From: Bartonella krasnovii
GTDB lineage: Bacteria; Pseudomonadota; Alphaproteobacteria; Rhizobiales; Rhizobiaceae
Direction of reading: 5' to 3'
DNA length: 64,000 nt
Assembly (NCBI RefSeq): GCF_003606345.3
Contig: NZ_CP031844.2
Coordinates: forward strand, 1,967,001-2,031,000
Position numbers and translations under genes: made by a program. Shown here piece after piece: positions 29,918-39,412 of this stretch. The stretch's first letter is position 1. Each line of letters starts with the position of its first letter. The notes beneath the pieces are model-generated. The model saw only the letters and a program-made list of their open reading frames with translations, ran no database searches and was not told the DNA's origin.

Positions 29918-30600
29918 AACAACCTTTAACGAACCCTAATTCACACAATAATTCTGAGAAAAATATGAACAACAATAAAAAAACGCATCTCACACCAACA
30001 TTTAAGTTTCTCTTAGAAATGGGACCATTAGTCGCCTTCTTTTTTGCCAATTATAAGGGAGAATGGTTAATAAGAAACATTGAATTTTTTCAAAATTTTA
30101 GCAAACCCATTTTCCCAGCAACAGCTATTTTTATGGTAGCGATTATTATTTCTCTAAGCTTATCATGGATCCTTGCAAGACAAATTCCTATTATGCCTCT
30201 TATTTCGGGAATATTTGTTCTCGTTTTTGGCTTTTTAACGCTCTGGCTTCATAATGAAACTTTTATAAAGATGAAGCCAACAATCATTAATAGTTTATTT
30301 GCTGTTATTCTTTTTGGTGGGATGTTTTTTAAAAAGCCACTATTGCGTTATGCGCTTGATTCTACTTTAACACTCGATGATTTAGGATGGCAAAAACTGA
30401 CCTATCGTTGGGCATTTTTTTTCGTTTTTCTTGCTCTTTTGAATGAGATCATTTGGCGCAATTTTAGCGATAATTTTTGGACGAGTTTTAAGGTATTTGG
30501 TGTGATGCCTATAACGGTTATTTTCATGCTTACCCAAATGCCTCTTATATTAAAACATTCACAGGGACTTTTTCCAGAAAAGGACAAATCTGATTCTTAA
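29914..30600 (+). CDS. yciB: Inner-membrane septation protein YciB/IspZ family
   Basis: A 228-residue protein with five or six hydrophobic helices and the YciB family blocks: FKFLLEMGPLVAFFFANYKG and the C-terminal KLTYRWAFFFVFLALLNEIIWRNF. YciB contributes to envelope synthesis and cell elongation or septation. The N-terminal 28 residues are hydrophilic and Asn/Lys-rich. The ATG overlaps the ftsY stop (ATGA), so it is coupled to ftsY, as in related genomes. Confidence 0.9.
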   Translation: MKQPLTNPNSHNNSEKNMNNNKKTHLTPTFKFLLEMGPLVAFFFANYKGEWLIRNIEFFQNFSKPIFPATAIFMVAIIISLSLSWILARQIPIMPLISGIFVLVFGFLTLWLHNETFIKMKPTIINSLFAVILFGGMFFKKPLLRYALDSTLTLDDLGWQKLTYRWAFFFVFLALLNEIIWRNFSDNFWTSFKVFGVMPITVIFMLTQMPLILKHSQGLFPEKDKSDS

Positions 30601-30669
30601 ACAAAATGCATCTATCATTATAAATCATGTTTTAAATTTATCGCTGTACACTGTTCATGGAGAAAAGAC

Positions 30670-31431
30670 ATGTTAATTGAACAGTTCATTTGTCGAGAAG
30701 ATAATTTCGGTATACTCATTCATGATGAAAAAAGCGGCTATACAGCCGCTATTGATGCTCCTGAAAGTAAAGCTATCCATAATGCTTTAAAACGCCGTAA
30801 TTGGACACTTCAGACTATTTTTATAACACACCATCATCATGACCATGTGGAAGCACTAGCTGAGTTAAAACAAGTCTATAAGACTATTGTTATTGGACCA
30901 GAGGCAGAAAAAGAAAAAATTTGTCACCTTGATAAAACACTTCAGCCTGACGAAAGATTTTTCTTTGGTAACCAAACAATTTTAGCACTTTCAACACCTG
31001 GTCATACACTAGGCGCCTTATCTTATTATTTTCCTGAAAAAAAACTACTCTTTGCTGGAGATACGCTTTTTTCACTTGGCTGCGGACGTCTTTTTGAAGG
31101 AACACCAGCACAAATGCTGGATTCTTTAAAAAAACTTCGTCAACTTCCTGATGAAACACTTCTTTATTGTGGTCATGAATACACCAAAAACAATGCTCTT
31201 TTCGCATTGATGCTTGATCCACATAATCAAAAACTTCAACAAAGAGCAGAAGAAGTTTTTTTGTTACGCAAAAAAAACGCCATGACTCTTCCTGTTACTT
31301 TAGGTCAAGAAAAAGCAACAAATCCTTTTCTTCGTTGGGATAATCATATAATCAGAAAAAATCTTGCCATGGAGGATGCAACAGATGAAGAAGTCTTTGC
31401 TGAAATTCGGAAAAAAAAGGATAATTTTTAA
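30670..31431 (+). CDS. gloB: Hydroxyacylglutathione hydrolase (glyoxalase II)
   Basis: The 253-residue metallo-beta-lactamase-fold enzyme hydrolyses S-lactoylglutathione to lactate and glutathione. The binuclear metal motif THHHHDHVE is at residues 53-61, and further ligands are in STPGHTLGALSY, FAGDTLFSLGCGR and YCGHEYT. The C-terminal glutathione-binding domain is present (TNPFLRWDN). Size is normal. GGAGAAAAG precedes the ATG. It is probably a single-gene unit. Confidence 0.95.
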   Translation: MLIEQFICREDNFGILIHDEKSGYTAAIDAPESKAIHNALKRRNWTLQTIFITHHHHDHVEALAELKQVYKTIVIGPEAEKEKICHLDKTLQPDERFFFGNQTILALSTPGHTLGALSYYFPEKKLLFAGDTLFSLGCGRLFEGTPAQMLDSLKKLRQLPDETLLYCGHEYTKNNALFALMLDPHNQKLQQRAEEVFLLRKKNAMTLPVTLGQEKATNPFLRWDNHIIRKNLAMEDATDEEVFAEIRKKKDNF

Positions 31432-31450
31432 TCATATTTAGATTTTCATT

Positions 31451-31899
31451 ATGCTTTCTATTCCTTTTCTTCTTTGCGTTATATACTCAAGAAATAAAAA
31501 AAAACAGATAATCATTCTTCTCTATCACCCCTCGTTGCCAATTATCCTCTAACAGAGGATTTTATTTTAAAGTTGGAAAAAATAGGAAAAGAATTTCAAA
31601 ATTTATTTCCAAAACCAGAAACAGCTAAGATCAAAAATGATCCACCCACTCATAAGAAGTGTATTGAAGGATATATTACTTATATTTCTCGTAAACCAAA
31701 ACTTGTAAATATTTTAAGAAAAAATAATCTCACACTTAAAGATTTTGTTGTTGGTCACTTAGCACTTCAAATAACACTAAATATCCTTACAAACGAAGAA
31801 ATTTCCCTTCAGAAGCAAAACATTATACCTTTAAGAAATATTGAATTTGCTAAAAAACATATGTATAGAATAATTAAAATATTAAGAGACAATTGTTAA
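31451..31899 (+). pseudogene. Hypothetical exported protein, frameshifted at an A9 run
   Basis: The ATG at 31451 opens a hydrophobic, signal-like peptide (MLSIPFLLCVIYSRNKKK), but this frame stops at 31551-31553. The neighbouring frame, closed upstream by TAA at 31495, continues to the TAA at 31899 as a Lys-rich, mostly helical protein without a good start codon. The two frames meet at nine A (31496-31504). One extra A, or a -1 ribosomal slip on the A run, would join them into one protein of about 149 residues. It may be a pseudogene, a phase-variable gene or a programmed frameshift. The family is not recognised. Confidence 0.55.
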
Positions 31900-31926
31900 A
31901 AGAACTTTTTTATTTCAAACAATTGA

Positions 31927-32832
31927 TTAGCTTTGTAAACGCCGACAAATATCATCTAATTGTTCTAATGAAGAGTAGTGTATTTTTAAATCACCACCTT
32001 TTTTCCCATGCCTAATAATAACTTTCATTCCAATTACATTTGCAAGCAACTTTTCTAAAGATTTAGTTTCCGCATCTTTTTCTACAGAGGTTCGTTTTTT
32101 GACCTTCGGATTAGCCTGTTCATAGGCAAGTACTTCAGTTTGACGCACAGAAAGACCTTCACGAATAATTTTTTCGGCCAAGTCTTGTGGATTATCGACA
32201 GTTATAAGACAACGTGCATGACCAGCAGAGAGTTGGCCATCAGTTAAAAATTGTTGCACTTTTTCTGGCAATTTTAACAAACGAAGCGTATTTGCAACAT
32301 GACTTCGACTTTTTCCAATGACCTGGGCTAAATCTACTTGCGTATAACCATGTTCATTCAGCAAAAGTTCATATCCCATTGCTTCTTCAATAGGATTAAG
32401 ATCGGCACGCTGAACATTTTCAATTATTGCCAATTCTAAAGCCGTTTTATCATCCACATCGCGAATAATTACTGGCAATTGACTTAAATGAGCACGCTGT
32501 GCAGCACGCCATCGCCGTTCACCAGCAATTAATTCAAATCGCTGAGGATTTTCGCGTAAAGGTCTTACAATAACAGGTTGAACAATACCGTGTTGACGAA
32601 TTGATTGTGCTAAATTATCAAGTTCTGCTTCAGTAAAATGGCGCCGTGGATTATGGGGATTACATGAAATAGCTTCAAGTGGAATAAACCGCTCAAAATT
32701 TGGAGAAACTGAACCAAACTCTGCTAATTTTTCAACACCTGGCGAACGTGTAAGACTGTTGTTTAAACTCATATCACCAATCAATGCTGCTAATCCACGT
32801 CCCAGTCTTTTTTTTGATTGATCATCATTCAT
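31927..32832 (-). CDS. parB: Chromosome partitioning protein ParB
   Basis: A 301-residue ParB/Spo0J protein. It shows the KRLGRGLAALIGD start, the CTP-binding and ParB motif GERRWRAAQRA after PHNPRRHF, then the helix-turn-helix GYTQVDLAQVIGKSRSHVANTLRLLKL. A C-terminal dimerisation domain follows. ParB loads at parS sites and segregates the origin region with ParA. It lies 47 nt after parA. Three parS-like palindromes occur within 5 kb, consistent with an origin-proximal location. Confidence 0.96.
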   Translation of the reverse strand: MNDDQSKKRLGRGLAALIGDMSLNNSLTRSPGVEKLAEFGSVSPNFERFIPLEAISCNPHNPRRHFTEAELDNLAQSIRQHGIVQPVIVRPLRENPQRFELIAGERRWRAAQRAHLSQLPVIIRDVDDKTALELAIIENVQRADLNPIEEAMGYELLLNEHGYTQVDLAQVIGKSRSHVANTLRLLKLPEKVQQFLTDGQLSAGHARCLITVDNPQDLAEKIIREGLSVRQTEVLAYEQANPKVKKRTSVEKDAETKSLEKLLANVIGMKVIIRHGKKGGDLKIHYSSLEQLDDICRRLQS

Positions 32833-32879
32833 AATTTCACTCTTTGAGTTTTCTTTACAAAAATTATTTTTTCACATTT

Positions 32880-33677
32880 TTAAGCAGCAGCATGTGCTTG
32901 TTTTTCACGTTGTATGACCTCTGATGCTAGACGTAAATAAGCCTGACTTCCTGCACATTTGAGATCATAAAGCAATACGGGTTTACCAAAAGAAGGTGCT
33001 TCTGATACCCGCACATTTCTTGGAATAACGGTACGATAAACTTTATCTCCCATAAAAGAACGTACATCTTCAACAACTTGATTTGAAAGATTATTCCGTC
33101 CATCATACATGGTAAGAACAATACCTTGAATTTCCAGAGATGGATTGAGCACGGATCGTACTTGTTTGACCGTTTCAAGCAATTGACTTAATCCCTCAAG
33201 TGCTAAAAATTCACATTGCATAGGCACCAAAACAGAATCTGCAGCTCCCATAGCATTCAATGTCAGAAGATTAAGAGATGGGGGACAATCAATCAAAATA
33301 TAACTGAATTTTTTCTCCATTCTTGGATCATCGTAGAGAGCTTTACGTAACCGTTGAATACGATCTTTTGATGAAGAAATTTCCATTTCAACACCTAACA
33401 AATCAAGTGTAGAAGGAACTATATGAAGATTGGGAACTGCTGTTTTTAAAGCGGCTTTTGTCACTGAAACCCCTGAAACCAAAACATCATAAGAAGATAA
33501 AGGACGGTTATTACGATCTATTCCCAATCCTGTACTTGCATTTCCTTGTGGATCAACATCCATAATAAGAACATTTTCCCCAATGGCTGCTAAAGCTGTT
33601 GCAAGATTAATTGCTGTGGTTGTTTTTCCTACCCCACCTTTTTGGTTTGCAATAGCGATAATTCGTGTTTCGCTCAT
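32880..33677 (-). CDS. parA: Chromosome partitioning ATPase ParA
   Basis: The 265-residue MinD/ParA-type ATPase has the deviant Walker A KGGVGKTTT (from residue 13), a switch motif DVDPQGNASTGLG and Walker B ILIDCPPSLNLLT. It forms the DNA-bound gradient that pulls ParB-parS complexes. Short ParA without an N-terminal HTH is the chromosomal type. The gene lies 6 nt after rsmG in the conserved order mnmE-mnmG-rsmG-parA-parB. Confidence 0.97.
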   Translation of the reverse strand: MSETRIIAIANQKGGVGKTTTAINLATALAAIGENVLIMDVDPQGNASTGLGIDRNNRPLSSYDVLVSGVSVTKAALKTAVPNLHIVPSTLDLLGVEMEISSSKDRIQRLRKALYDDPRMEKKFSYILIDCPPSLNLLTLNAMGAADSVLVPMQCEFLALEGLSQLLETVKQVRSVLNPSLEIQGIVLTMYDGRNNLSNQVVEDVRSFMGDKVYRTVIPRNVRVSEAPSFGKPVLLYDLKCAGSQAYLRLASEVIQREKQAHAAA

Positions 33678-33683
33678 TTTGCT

Positions 33684-34331
33684 TTACCCTCTACATGATC
33701 GAAGATGAGAAATTTCCAAAATAACAGAATTTTCATCAATTTTGCTTTTATGTTTTAGCAGATCAAATTGCCAATTGGCAGAGGCATTTTCTATTTCTGT
33801 AGAATAATCCCGTCCTTTTTGCAAAAGAGCGATTGTTTTTTGTGTGAATAAAGGAAAAATAAGTCTTAAAAGTTCATCAAGTGAAGCTAATCCCCGTGCA
33901 GTTATCACCTCTGGTTTTACTATTTTTTTGTATACATCCTCGATTCTGTGATGATAAACTGTCGCTGGAAGATCAAACTCAGCAATAACTGTGCGTAAAA
34001 AAGAAACTTTTTTTCCATTACTTTCAATAAGATCAATATGTCCTGTTTTTTTTTCTTTCATAAAGAGAGCAATAACAATTGCAGGAAAACCACCACCTGA
34101 TCCAAGATCACACCAATGTAGTAAATCACTATATAAAGGATAGATTTGTGCTGAATCCAAAATATGACGTGTCCACAGTAGAGGTATTGTTGAAGAAGAT
34201 ATTAAATTAATATGCTTATTCCACTGCATTATTAAAGTCTCAAATTGCATTAATTTTTCCATCGTTTCACGTGAAACAGAAGGAACAATATCTGAGAGTA
34301 GTTGATATTTTTGTTCTATAGAAAGATTCAT
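33684..34331 (-). CDS. rsmG: 16S rRNA (guanine527-N7)-methyltransferase
   Basis: A 215-residue class I methyltransferase of the GidB family. The SAM-binding glycine motif DLGSGGGFPAIVIAL is central, with LIESNGKKVSFLR after it, and VITARGLASLDELL near the C-terminal side is also family-typical. It methylates G527 of 16S rRNA. The N-terminal VSRETM codons contain a parS-like palindrome (34263-34278). The ATG overlaps or touches the mnmG stop at 34331, indicating co-translation. Confidence 0.96.
   Translation of the reverse strand: MNLSIEQKYQLLSDIVPSVSRETMEKLMQFETLIMQWNKHINLISSSTIPLLWTRHILDSAQIYPLYSDLLHWCDLGSGGGFPAIVIALFMKEKKTGHIDLIESNGKKVSFLRTVIAEFDLPATVYHHRIEDVYKKIVKPEVITARGLASLDELLRLIFPLFTQKTIALLQKGRDYSTEIENASANWQFDLLKHKSKIDENSVILEISHLRSCRG
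34263..34278. promoter_or_regulatory. parS-like site within rsmG
   Basis: CGTTTCACGTGAAACA matches the ParB consensus TGTTTCACGTGAAACA at 15 of 16 positions. It lies inside the rsmG codons for Val-Ser-Arg-Glu-Thr. ParB is encoded 1.4 kb away. Confidence 0.85.
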
Positions 34332-36199
34332 TAAGCTATTTTAGCCTTTTCACGCCGTTGACGTTGAATATATGTAATAATAAGCGACAATGCTGCGGGT
34401 GTCATACCATCAATTTTTTGTGCATCAGCAATTGAACGCGGTGAAATTTCCTGAATTTTTGTTTTAAGTTCATTTGAAAGACCAGAAATTGACTGAATAT
34501 CAAGAGAAGAAGGAATTTCTAAACGCTCATCACGTTGAAGAGACGCAATATCTTGTGCTTGTTTTTCTAAATAAACTGCATATTGTGCTTCAATTTCTAA
34601 ATCTTCAACAGTTTTAGAATCAATTGACTGTAATTGTGGCCAAAAATGTGAAAGACGCTCTAAAGTCATATGAGGATAAGCAAGAAAATCATACGCCGAA
34701 CGCCGAATTCCATCATGATTCACATGTAATCCATGAGCAGAAGCTTCATTCGGTGTTAAAAAGAGATTTTGGCATATTGATCGTGCTTGATCAAGACGTT
34801 GTTGTTTTTTCTGATAACAATCCCAACGTATTTTACTAACAATCCCCCATTCTTGTGCCAAAGGTGTCAAACGCGTATCAGCATTATCAGATCGTAAAGA
34901 TAAACGAAACTCAGCACGCGATGTAAACATCCGATAAGGCTCACACACACCACGTGAAACCAAATCATCGACCATAACACCAATATAAGCTGTAGAACGA
35001 CTTATAAGTATTTCATCTAAACCACCCACCTTGCGTGCTGCATTTAACCCTGCCAAAAGCCCCTGTGCTGCTGCTTCCTCATACCCTGTTGTACCATTAA
35101 TTTGCCCCGCTAAAAAGAGTCCTGGCAAACAGCGTAATTCTAAATTTCTCGTCAACTGCTGTGGATTAACAAAATCATATTCAATAGCATAACCAGATTG
35201 TAAAATTTTCACATTTTCCAACCCTTCAATAGTTCTCAATAAAGAAATTTGTACATCCTCAGGAAGAGAAGTAGAAAGCCCATTTGGATAAATAGTATCA
35301 TCATTTAATCCCTCTGGTTCCAGAAAAATCTGATGTCCATCACGTTCACCAAATTTAACAATTTTATCTTCAATAGAAGGACAATAACGCGGACCTAATC
35401 CTTCAATATTTCCAGAATACAAAGCAGAACGATGAATATTTTCACGAATAACTTGATGTGTTTGTGTATTTGTGCGTGTTATTGCACATTCAATTTGCGG
35501 TTGCTGAATTTTTTCTGTCAAAAAAGAAAAGGGAACTGGATCTTCATCTGCTTGTTGTTTTGCAAGAGATTCCCAACGAATTGTTTTTTTACTAAGACGG
35601 GCAGGCGTTCCTGTTTTTAATCTTCCAAGCTTTATATCATAACTTTTCAAACGCTCAGCAAGTTGAACACTTGACTGATCTCCCATACGTCCAGCAGCCC
35701 ATGTTTTATCACCAATATGAATAAAACCATTTAAAAATGTCCCCGTTGTTAAAACAACAGCCCCAGAAAAAACTTCTCCTTGATTTTTTAAAACAACACC
35801 TGAAACACTCTTATCTTTAACAATCAAATCAACAGCCTCATCTTCAATGAGAATAAGATTATCTTGTTCTTTCAAAAGTTTTTGAATTGCTTCTTTATAA
35901 AGCTGTCTATCAGCTTGTGTACGTGGTCCTCTTACTGCTGGACCTTTTCGTCTATTAAGAAGTCTAAATTGAATTCCAGCAGCATCTGCTGCACGTCCCA
36001 TAATACCATCCAAGGCATCTATTTCACGAACCAGATGCCCTTTTCCAAGCCCACCAATAGCAGGATTACACGACATTGTTCCCAATGCTGCTATTTTATG
36101 TGTAACAAGAGCTGTCTTTGCCCCAACACGCGCCGAAGCACAAGCTGCTTCACAGCCAGCATGGCCACCCCCAACAATGATAACATCATACGAGTGCAT
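34331..36199 (-). CDS. mnmG: tRNA 5-carboxymethylaminomethyluridine modification protein MnmG
   Basis: The 622-residue FAD enzyme begins with the dinucleotide motif [18 protein letters not shown]. It has [16 protein letters not shown], the family motif [11 protein letters not shown] and a C-terminal helical domain that contacts MnmE. With MnmE it adds the cmnm5 group to U34 of certain tRNAs. Length is normal. Two parS-like sites lie in the 111-nt spacer between mnmG and mnmE. Confidence 0.97.
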   Translation of the reverse strand: MHSYDVIIVGGGHAGCEAACASARVGAKTALVTHKIAALGTMSCNPAIGGLGKGHLVREIDALDGIMGRAADAAGIQFRLLNRRKGPAVRGPRTQADRQLYKEAIQKLLKEQDNLILIEDEAVDLIVKDKSVSGVVLKNQGEVFSGAVVLTTGTFLNGFIHIGDKTWAAGRMGDQSSVQLAERLKSYDIKLGRLKTGTPARLSKKTIRWESLAKQQADEDPVPFSFLTEKIQQPQIECAITRTNTQTHQVIRENIHRSALYSGNIEGLGPRYCPSIEDKIVKFGERDGHQIFLEPEGLNDDTIYPNGLSTSLPEDVQISLLRTIEGLENVKILQSGYAIEYDFVNPQQLTRNLELRCLPGLFLAGQINGTTGYEEAAAQGLLAGLNAARKVGGLDEILISRSTAYIGVMVDDLVSRGVCEPYRMFTSRAEFRLSLRSDNADTRLTPLAQEWGIVSKIRWDCYQKKQQRLDQARSICQNLFLTPNEASAHGLHVNHDGIRRSAYDFLAYPHMTLERLSHFWPQLQSIDSKTVEDLEIEAQYAVYLEKQAQDIASLQRDERLEIPSSLDIQSISGLSNELKTKIQEISPRSIADAQKIDGMTPAALSLIITYIQRQRREKAKIA

Positions 36200-36230
36200 T
36201 TGAATTTATCCTATAGAGAATCTATTTTCA

Positions 36231-36246
36231 AGTTTCACGTGAAACA
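36231..36246. promoter_or_regulatory. parS-like site in the mnmG-mnmE spacer
   Basis: AGTTTCACGTGAAACA differs from the consensus TGTTTCACGTGAAACA at one position and is a full palindrome over its central 14 bases. It lies just upstream of mnmG. Confidence 0.88.
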
Positions 36247-36294
36247 GAACTTATAAAATACATAATCTTTTGAATCTGTCTATGAAATAATCAA

Positions 36295-36310
36295 TGTTTC
36301 ACGTGAATCA
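36295..36310. promoter_or_regulatory. Second parS-like site in the mnmG-mnmE spacer
   Basis: TGTTTCACGTGAATCA matches the parS consensus at 15 of 16 positions, with one mismatch in the right arm. It ends at the base before the mnmE stop and lies 48 bases from the previous site. Confidence 0.82.
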
Positions 36311-37636
36311 TTATTTACCAATACAAAATTCCGAAAAAATAATATCAAGTAAATCTTCAACATCTATATCACCCGTAATTTTTCCAAGAAAATCACTGGC
36401 ACGACGAAGATGTTCTGCACGTAAACTGAGATCAAGAGAAGTGTAATTCACAGAAGCCTCAATTTCTTTAACAGCCTCTTTTAAGAGTTGAAGTTGCCTT
36501 TTGCGCGCCGGAACAAGATTTCCAATTTCAGAAGCACGACGTGAACAAAATGTCTCAAGTTCCTTAATAAAATAGTCAAAATTCAAACCTGTTGATGCAG
36601 AAAACTGTATAAAAAAATCAAATTCACTTTTTTCACAAAGATCAAGTTTATTACCAATATGCCATATTTCAGCTGAAGTTTCTGGTAGTTCAATTTCCTT
36701 TGGCTTTGTCATATCATAAACAAAAATAACCAAATCAGCTTCTCTAACATGCTGCCTTGCAACTTCTATTCCTAATTGCTCAATTTTATTTTCTGTCTCT
36801 CTAAAACCAGCAGTATCTGTCAAAAAAACTGGTAAACCACCAAAAACAAGCCTCATCTCTAAAGCATCACGCGTCGTTCCTGCCTCATCTGTCACAATAG
36901 CAACAGATCTTCCGGCCAAACGATTCATGATACTTGATTTTCCAGAATTTGGAGCACCAGCAATAACAATTTTTAACCCATCACGTAAGATACTTGCACG
37001 TTCTCCCTCATCAATATGTTTTTGAAGAGAACGACAAAGATCTTCTACATCTTTCCAAACTTTATCAGATAGTGAATTTGGAACATCAGCTTCATCAGAA
37101 AAGTCAAGTTCTGCTTCAATAAAAGCACGTGCTTTCATAAGTTTATGCCGCCAATCGCGATAAAGTTCTGTTAAATGCCCACTAGCACCCATAACTGCCA
37201 AACGCCGCTGACTTTCCGTTTCTGCTTCTATTAAATCAGCAAGACCTTCTGCTTGAACAAGATCTAATTTTCCTTCCATAAAAGCACGACGAGAAAACTC
37301 ACCTGCTTCAGCCATACGACATCCAGAAAATGTAGACAATTCATCAAGAAAACGATTTACAACCGCTTTTCCTCCATGCAAATGAAACTCTGCACAATCT
37401 TCTCCTGTAAAACTATGAGGAGCAGGAAAAAAAACCGTCAAAGCAGCATCCAAAAAGCTACCATCACGAGCCGTAAGGTTCCCATAATGCATAAAACGCG
37501 GCTTAGGCAAACAACCACAAAGCGTTTTAACAACATTTACAACGTGAGAACCAGAAACTCGAATGACTGCAACCCCTGAAGGCAACAATCCACTCGAAAC
37601 GGCAAAGATTGTATCCACAGGATGTATCCTAACCAA
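36311..37636 (-). CDS. mnmE: tRNA modification GTPase MnmE
   Basis: A 441-residue protein with the formyl-THF-binding N-terminal domain (TIFAVSSGLLPSGVAVIRVSG), a helical domain and an inserted G domain. G1 is GAPNSGKS (227-234) and G3 is DTAG (274-277). The protein ends in FCIGK, the conserved CxGK motif. A GTG six codons into the frame is an alternative start, close to the usual family N-terminus. It works with MnmG at tRNA wobble U34. The gene lies 14 nt after rho. Confidence 0.95.
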   Translation of the reverse strand: MVRIHPVDTIFAVSSGLLPSGVAVIRVSGSHVVNVVKTLCGCLPKPRFMHYGNLTARDGSFLDAALTVFFPAPHSFTGEDCAEFHLHGGKAVVNRFLDELSTFSGCRMAEAGEFSRRAFMEGKLDLVQAEGLADLIEAETESQRRLAVMGASGHLTELYRDWRHKLMKARAFIEAELDFSDEADVPNSLSDKVWKDVEDLCRSLQKHIDEGERASILRDGLKIVIAGAPNSGKSSIMNRLAGRSVAIVTDEAGTTRDALEMRLVFGGLPVFLTDTAGFRETENKIEQLGIEVARQHVREADLVIFVYDMTKPKEIELPETSAEIWHIGNKLDLCEKSEFDFFIQFSASTGLNFDYFIKELETFCSRRASEIGNLVPARKRQLQLLKEAVKEIEASVNYTSLDLSLRAEHLRRASDFLGKITGDIDVEDLLDIIFSEFCIGK

Positions 37637-37650
37637 AAAACTTAGTGTTT

Positions 37651-38916
37651 CTATGTATTCATTGAATCAAAGAATTCACTATTGTTTTTCGTTTGTTTTA
37701 ATTTATCAATTAAAAATTCAATTGCATCCGTTACATTCATAGGTGCTAAAATACGACGAAGCACGAAAATTTTATGTAAATCTTGCCGTGCTACTAAAAG
37801 TTCTTCCTTACGTGTCCCTGACTTCAAAATATCCATAGCAGGAAAAATACGCTTATCAGCAACCTTACGATCAAGAACGATTTCCGAATTACCAGTTCCT
37901 TTAAATTCTTCGAAAATAACCTCATCCATACGACTACCGGTATCAATCAAAGCTGTAGCAATAATGGTTAAAGACCCACCTTCTTCAATATTGCGCGCTG
38001 CACCAAAAAAACGTTTAGGACGCTGTAGAGCATTCGCATCCACACCACCTGTTAAAACCTTACCAGAGGAAGGAACAACCGTATTATAGGCACGCCCCAA
38101 ACGTGTAATAGAATCAAGAAGAATAACAACATCACGCCCATATTCAACGAGGCGTTTGGCTTTTTCTATAACCATTTCAGCCACCTGTACATGACGTATT
38201 GCTGGTTCATCAAAAGTAGAAGAAACAACTTCTCCTTTTACAGAACGCTGCATATCGGTAACTTCTTCTGGCCGTTCATCAATTAAAAGAACGATAAGAT
38301 AACATTCAGGATGATTAGTAGTAATAGAATGAGCAATATTTTGAAGGAGAACTGTTTTTCCCGTCCGAGGTGGTGCAACAATTAATCCTCTTTGTCCTTT
38401 TCCCAATGGAGATATCAAATCAATTACGCGCGATGACATATCCTTCTCTGTAGGATCTTGTATTTCCATTTGGAAGCGCTCATTTGAATAAAGAGGTGTA
38501 AGATTATCAAAGTGAATTTTATAACGAATTTTTTCAGGTTTCTCAAAATTAATAGTATTAATTTTAAGAAGAGCAAAATAACGTTCCCCTTCTTTTGGAC
38601 TCCGTATAGGACCTTCAATGGTATCGCCAGTTTTTAAAGAAAATGACTGAATTTGCGCAGGTGAAAGATAAATATCATCAGGTCCAGGAAGATAATTAGC
38701 ATCAGCAGATCTCAAAAATCCAAATCCATCTTGTAAAACTTCAACAACGCCTTCTCCTATAATTTCTACATCTTGTAGAGCTAGTTTTTTCAAGATAGCA
38801 AACATTAATTCTTGTTTGCGCATCAGGGAAGCATTTTCAACCTCTAATGTTTCAGCAAAAGAAACAAGTTCAACAGGATTTTTGCTTTTAAGTTCTTGTA
38901 GTTTCATTTTTTGCAT
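37651..38916 (-). CDS. rho: Transcription termination factor Rho
   Basis: The 421-residue hexameric RNA helicase has the N-terminal cold-shock-like RNA-binding domain ([21 protein letters not shown]), the P-loop [15 protein letters not shown], and the Walker B region [38 protein letters not shown] is also strictly typical. The start [14 protein letters not shown] is normal. In many alphaproteobacteria hemE or hemH lies between rho and the origin; here rho directly borders the origin-like spacer, in line with heme-gene loss in Bartonella. Confidence 0.97.
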   Translation of the reverse strand: MQKMKLQELKSKNPVELVSFAETLEVENASLMRKQELMFAILKKLALQDVEIIGEGVVEVLQDGFGFLRSADANYLPGPDDIYLSPAQIQSFSLKTGDTIEGPIRSPKEGERYFALLKINTINFEKPEKIRYKIHFDNLTPLYSNERFQMEIQDPTEKDMSSRVIDLISPLGKGQRGLIVAPPRTGKTVLLQNIAHSITTNHPECYLIVLLIDERPEEVTDMQRSVKGEVVSSTFDEPAIRHVQVAEMVIEKAKRLVEYGRDVVILLDSITRLGRAYNTVVPSSGKVLTGGVDANALQRPKRFFGAARNIEEGGSLTIIATALIDTGSRMDEVIFEEFKGTGNSEIVLDRKVADKRIFPAMDILKSGTRKEELLVARQDLHKIFVLRRILAPMNVTDAIEFLIDKLKQTKNNSEFFDSMNT

Positions 38917-39213
38917 GAAATATGCTCTTTAAATTAAGGAGAGAATTACCTTGAACAATTTATGGAGATTTTATAGAACGAAATATTCTCAAGAAAAGAA
39001 CATCTTACACTCAATCTTTAAAATCTGCAAGTACCATTTATATGAAATTTATTTGTATAATATTATATAAAAAATATGATTTTAACTTATAGCATTCATG
39101 AAGTACCATTCAAGAGTATTTTTTATTAATAAATTTATATTATAGAAAGGATTCTTTTTATTTAAGACTGTGTTTAGTGTGAATTATTATTTACACTTTA
39201 TTTATTCTCAATT

Positions 39214-39222
39214 TTATCCACA
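39214..39222 (+). promoter_or_regulatory. DnaA box
   Basis: TTATCCACA, the perfect DnaA consensus, within the candidate oriC. Confidence 0.8.
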
Positions 39223-39319
39223 AAAGAGAAGAAAAAAAAGATAAAAATAACACTATCTTAAAGATGTTATCCCCCTTTTTCTCTTACAAGAGGTTTTAGA
39301 TTATCACAAGGGATTTATC

Positions 39320-39328
39320 TGTGTATAA
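39320..39328 (-). promoter_or_regulatory. DnaA box, reverse orientation
   Basis: Read on the minus strand the site is TTATACACA, matching the general consensus TTWTNCACA. It lies 98 bases from the first box and 85 bases before ppsR. Confidence 0.6.
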
Positions 39329-39412
39329 TAATGGAAGATTTTTTCTAAATTTTAGTTTTATAAAAAAGCCTAAGGATATATACACATGTCTTAACAAGGA
39401 GTTAAATTTTTT

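Larger units (their letters stand above)
38917..39412. other. Candidate chromosomal replication origin (oriC)
   Basis: This 496-nt spacer is very AT-rich and has no gene. It contains a perfect DnaA box (39214-39222) and a second TTATNCACA match (39320-39328), plus weaker relatives near 39267 and 39301. AAGTACCATT occurs twice, at 39029 and 39101, on either side of the most AT-rich stretch. Genes diverge from it: six minus-strand genes on the left, six plus-strand genes on the right. In Caulobacter and Rickettsia the origin lies beside hemE and a small conserved gene in an equivalent neighbourhood. The origin function is inferred from these features together. Confidence 0.7.
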
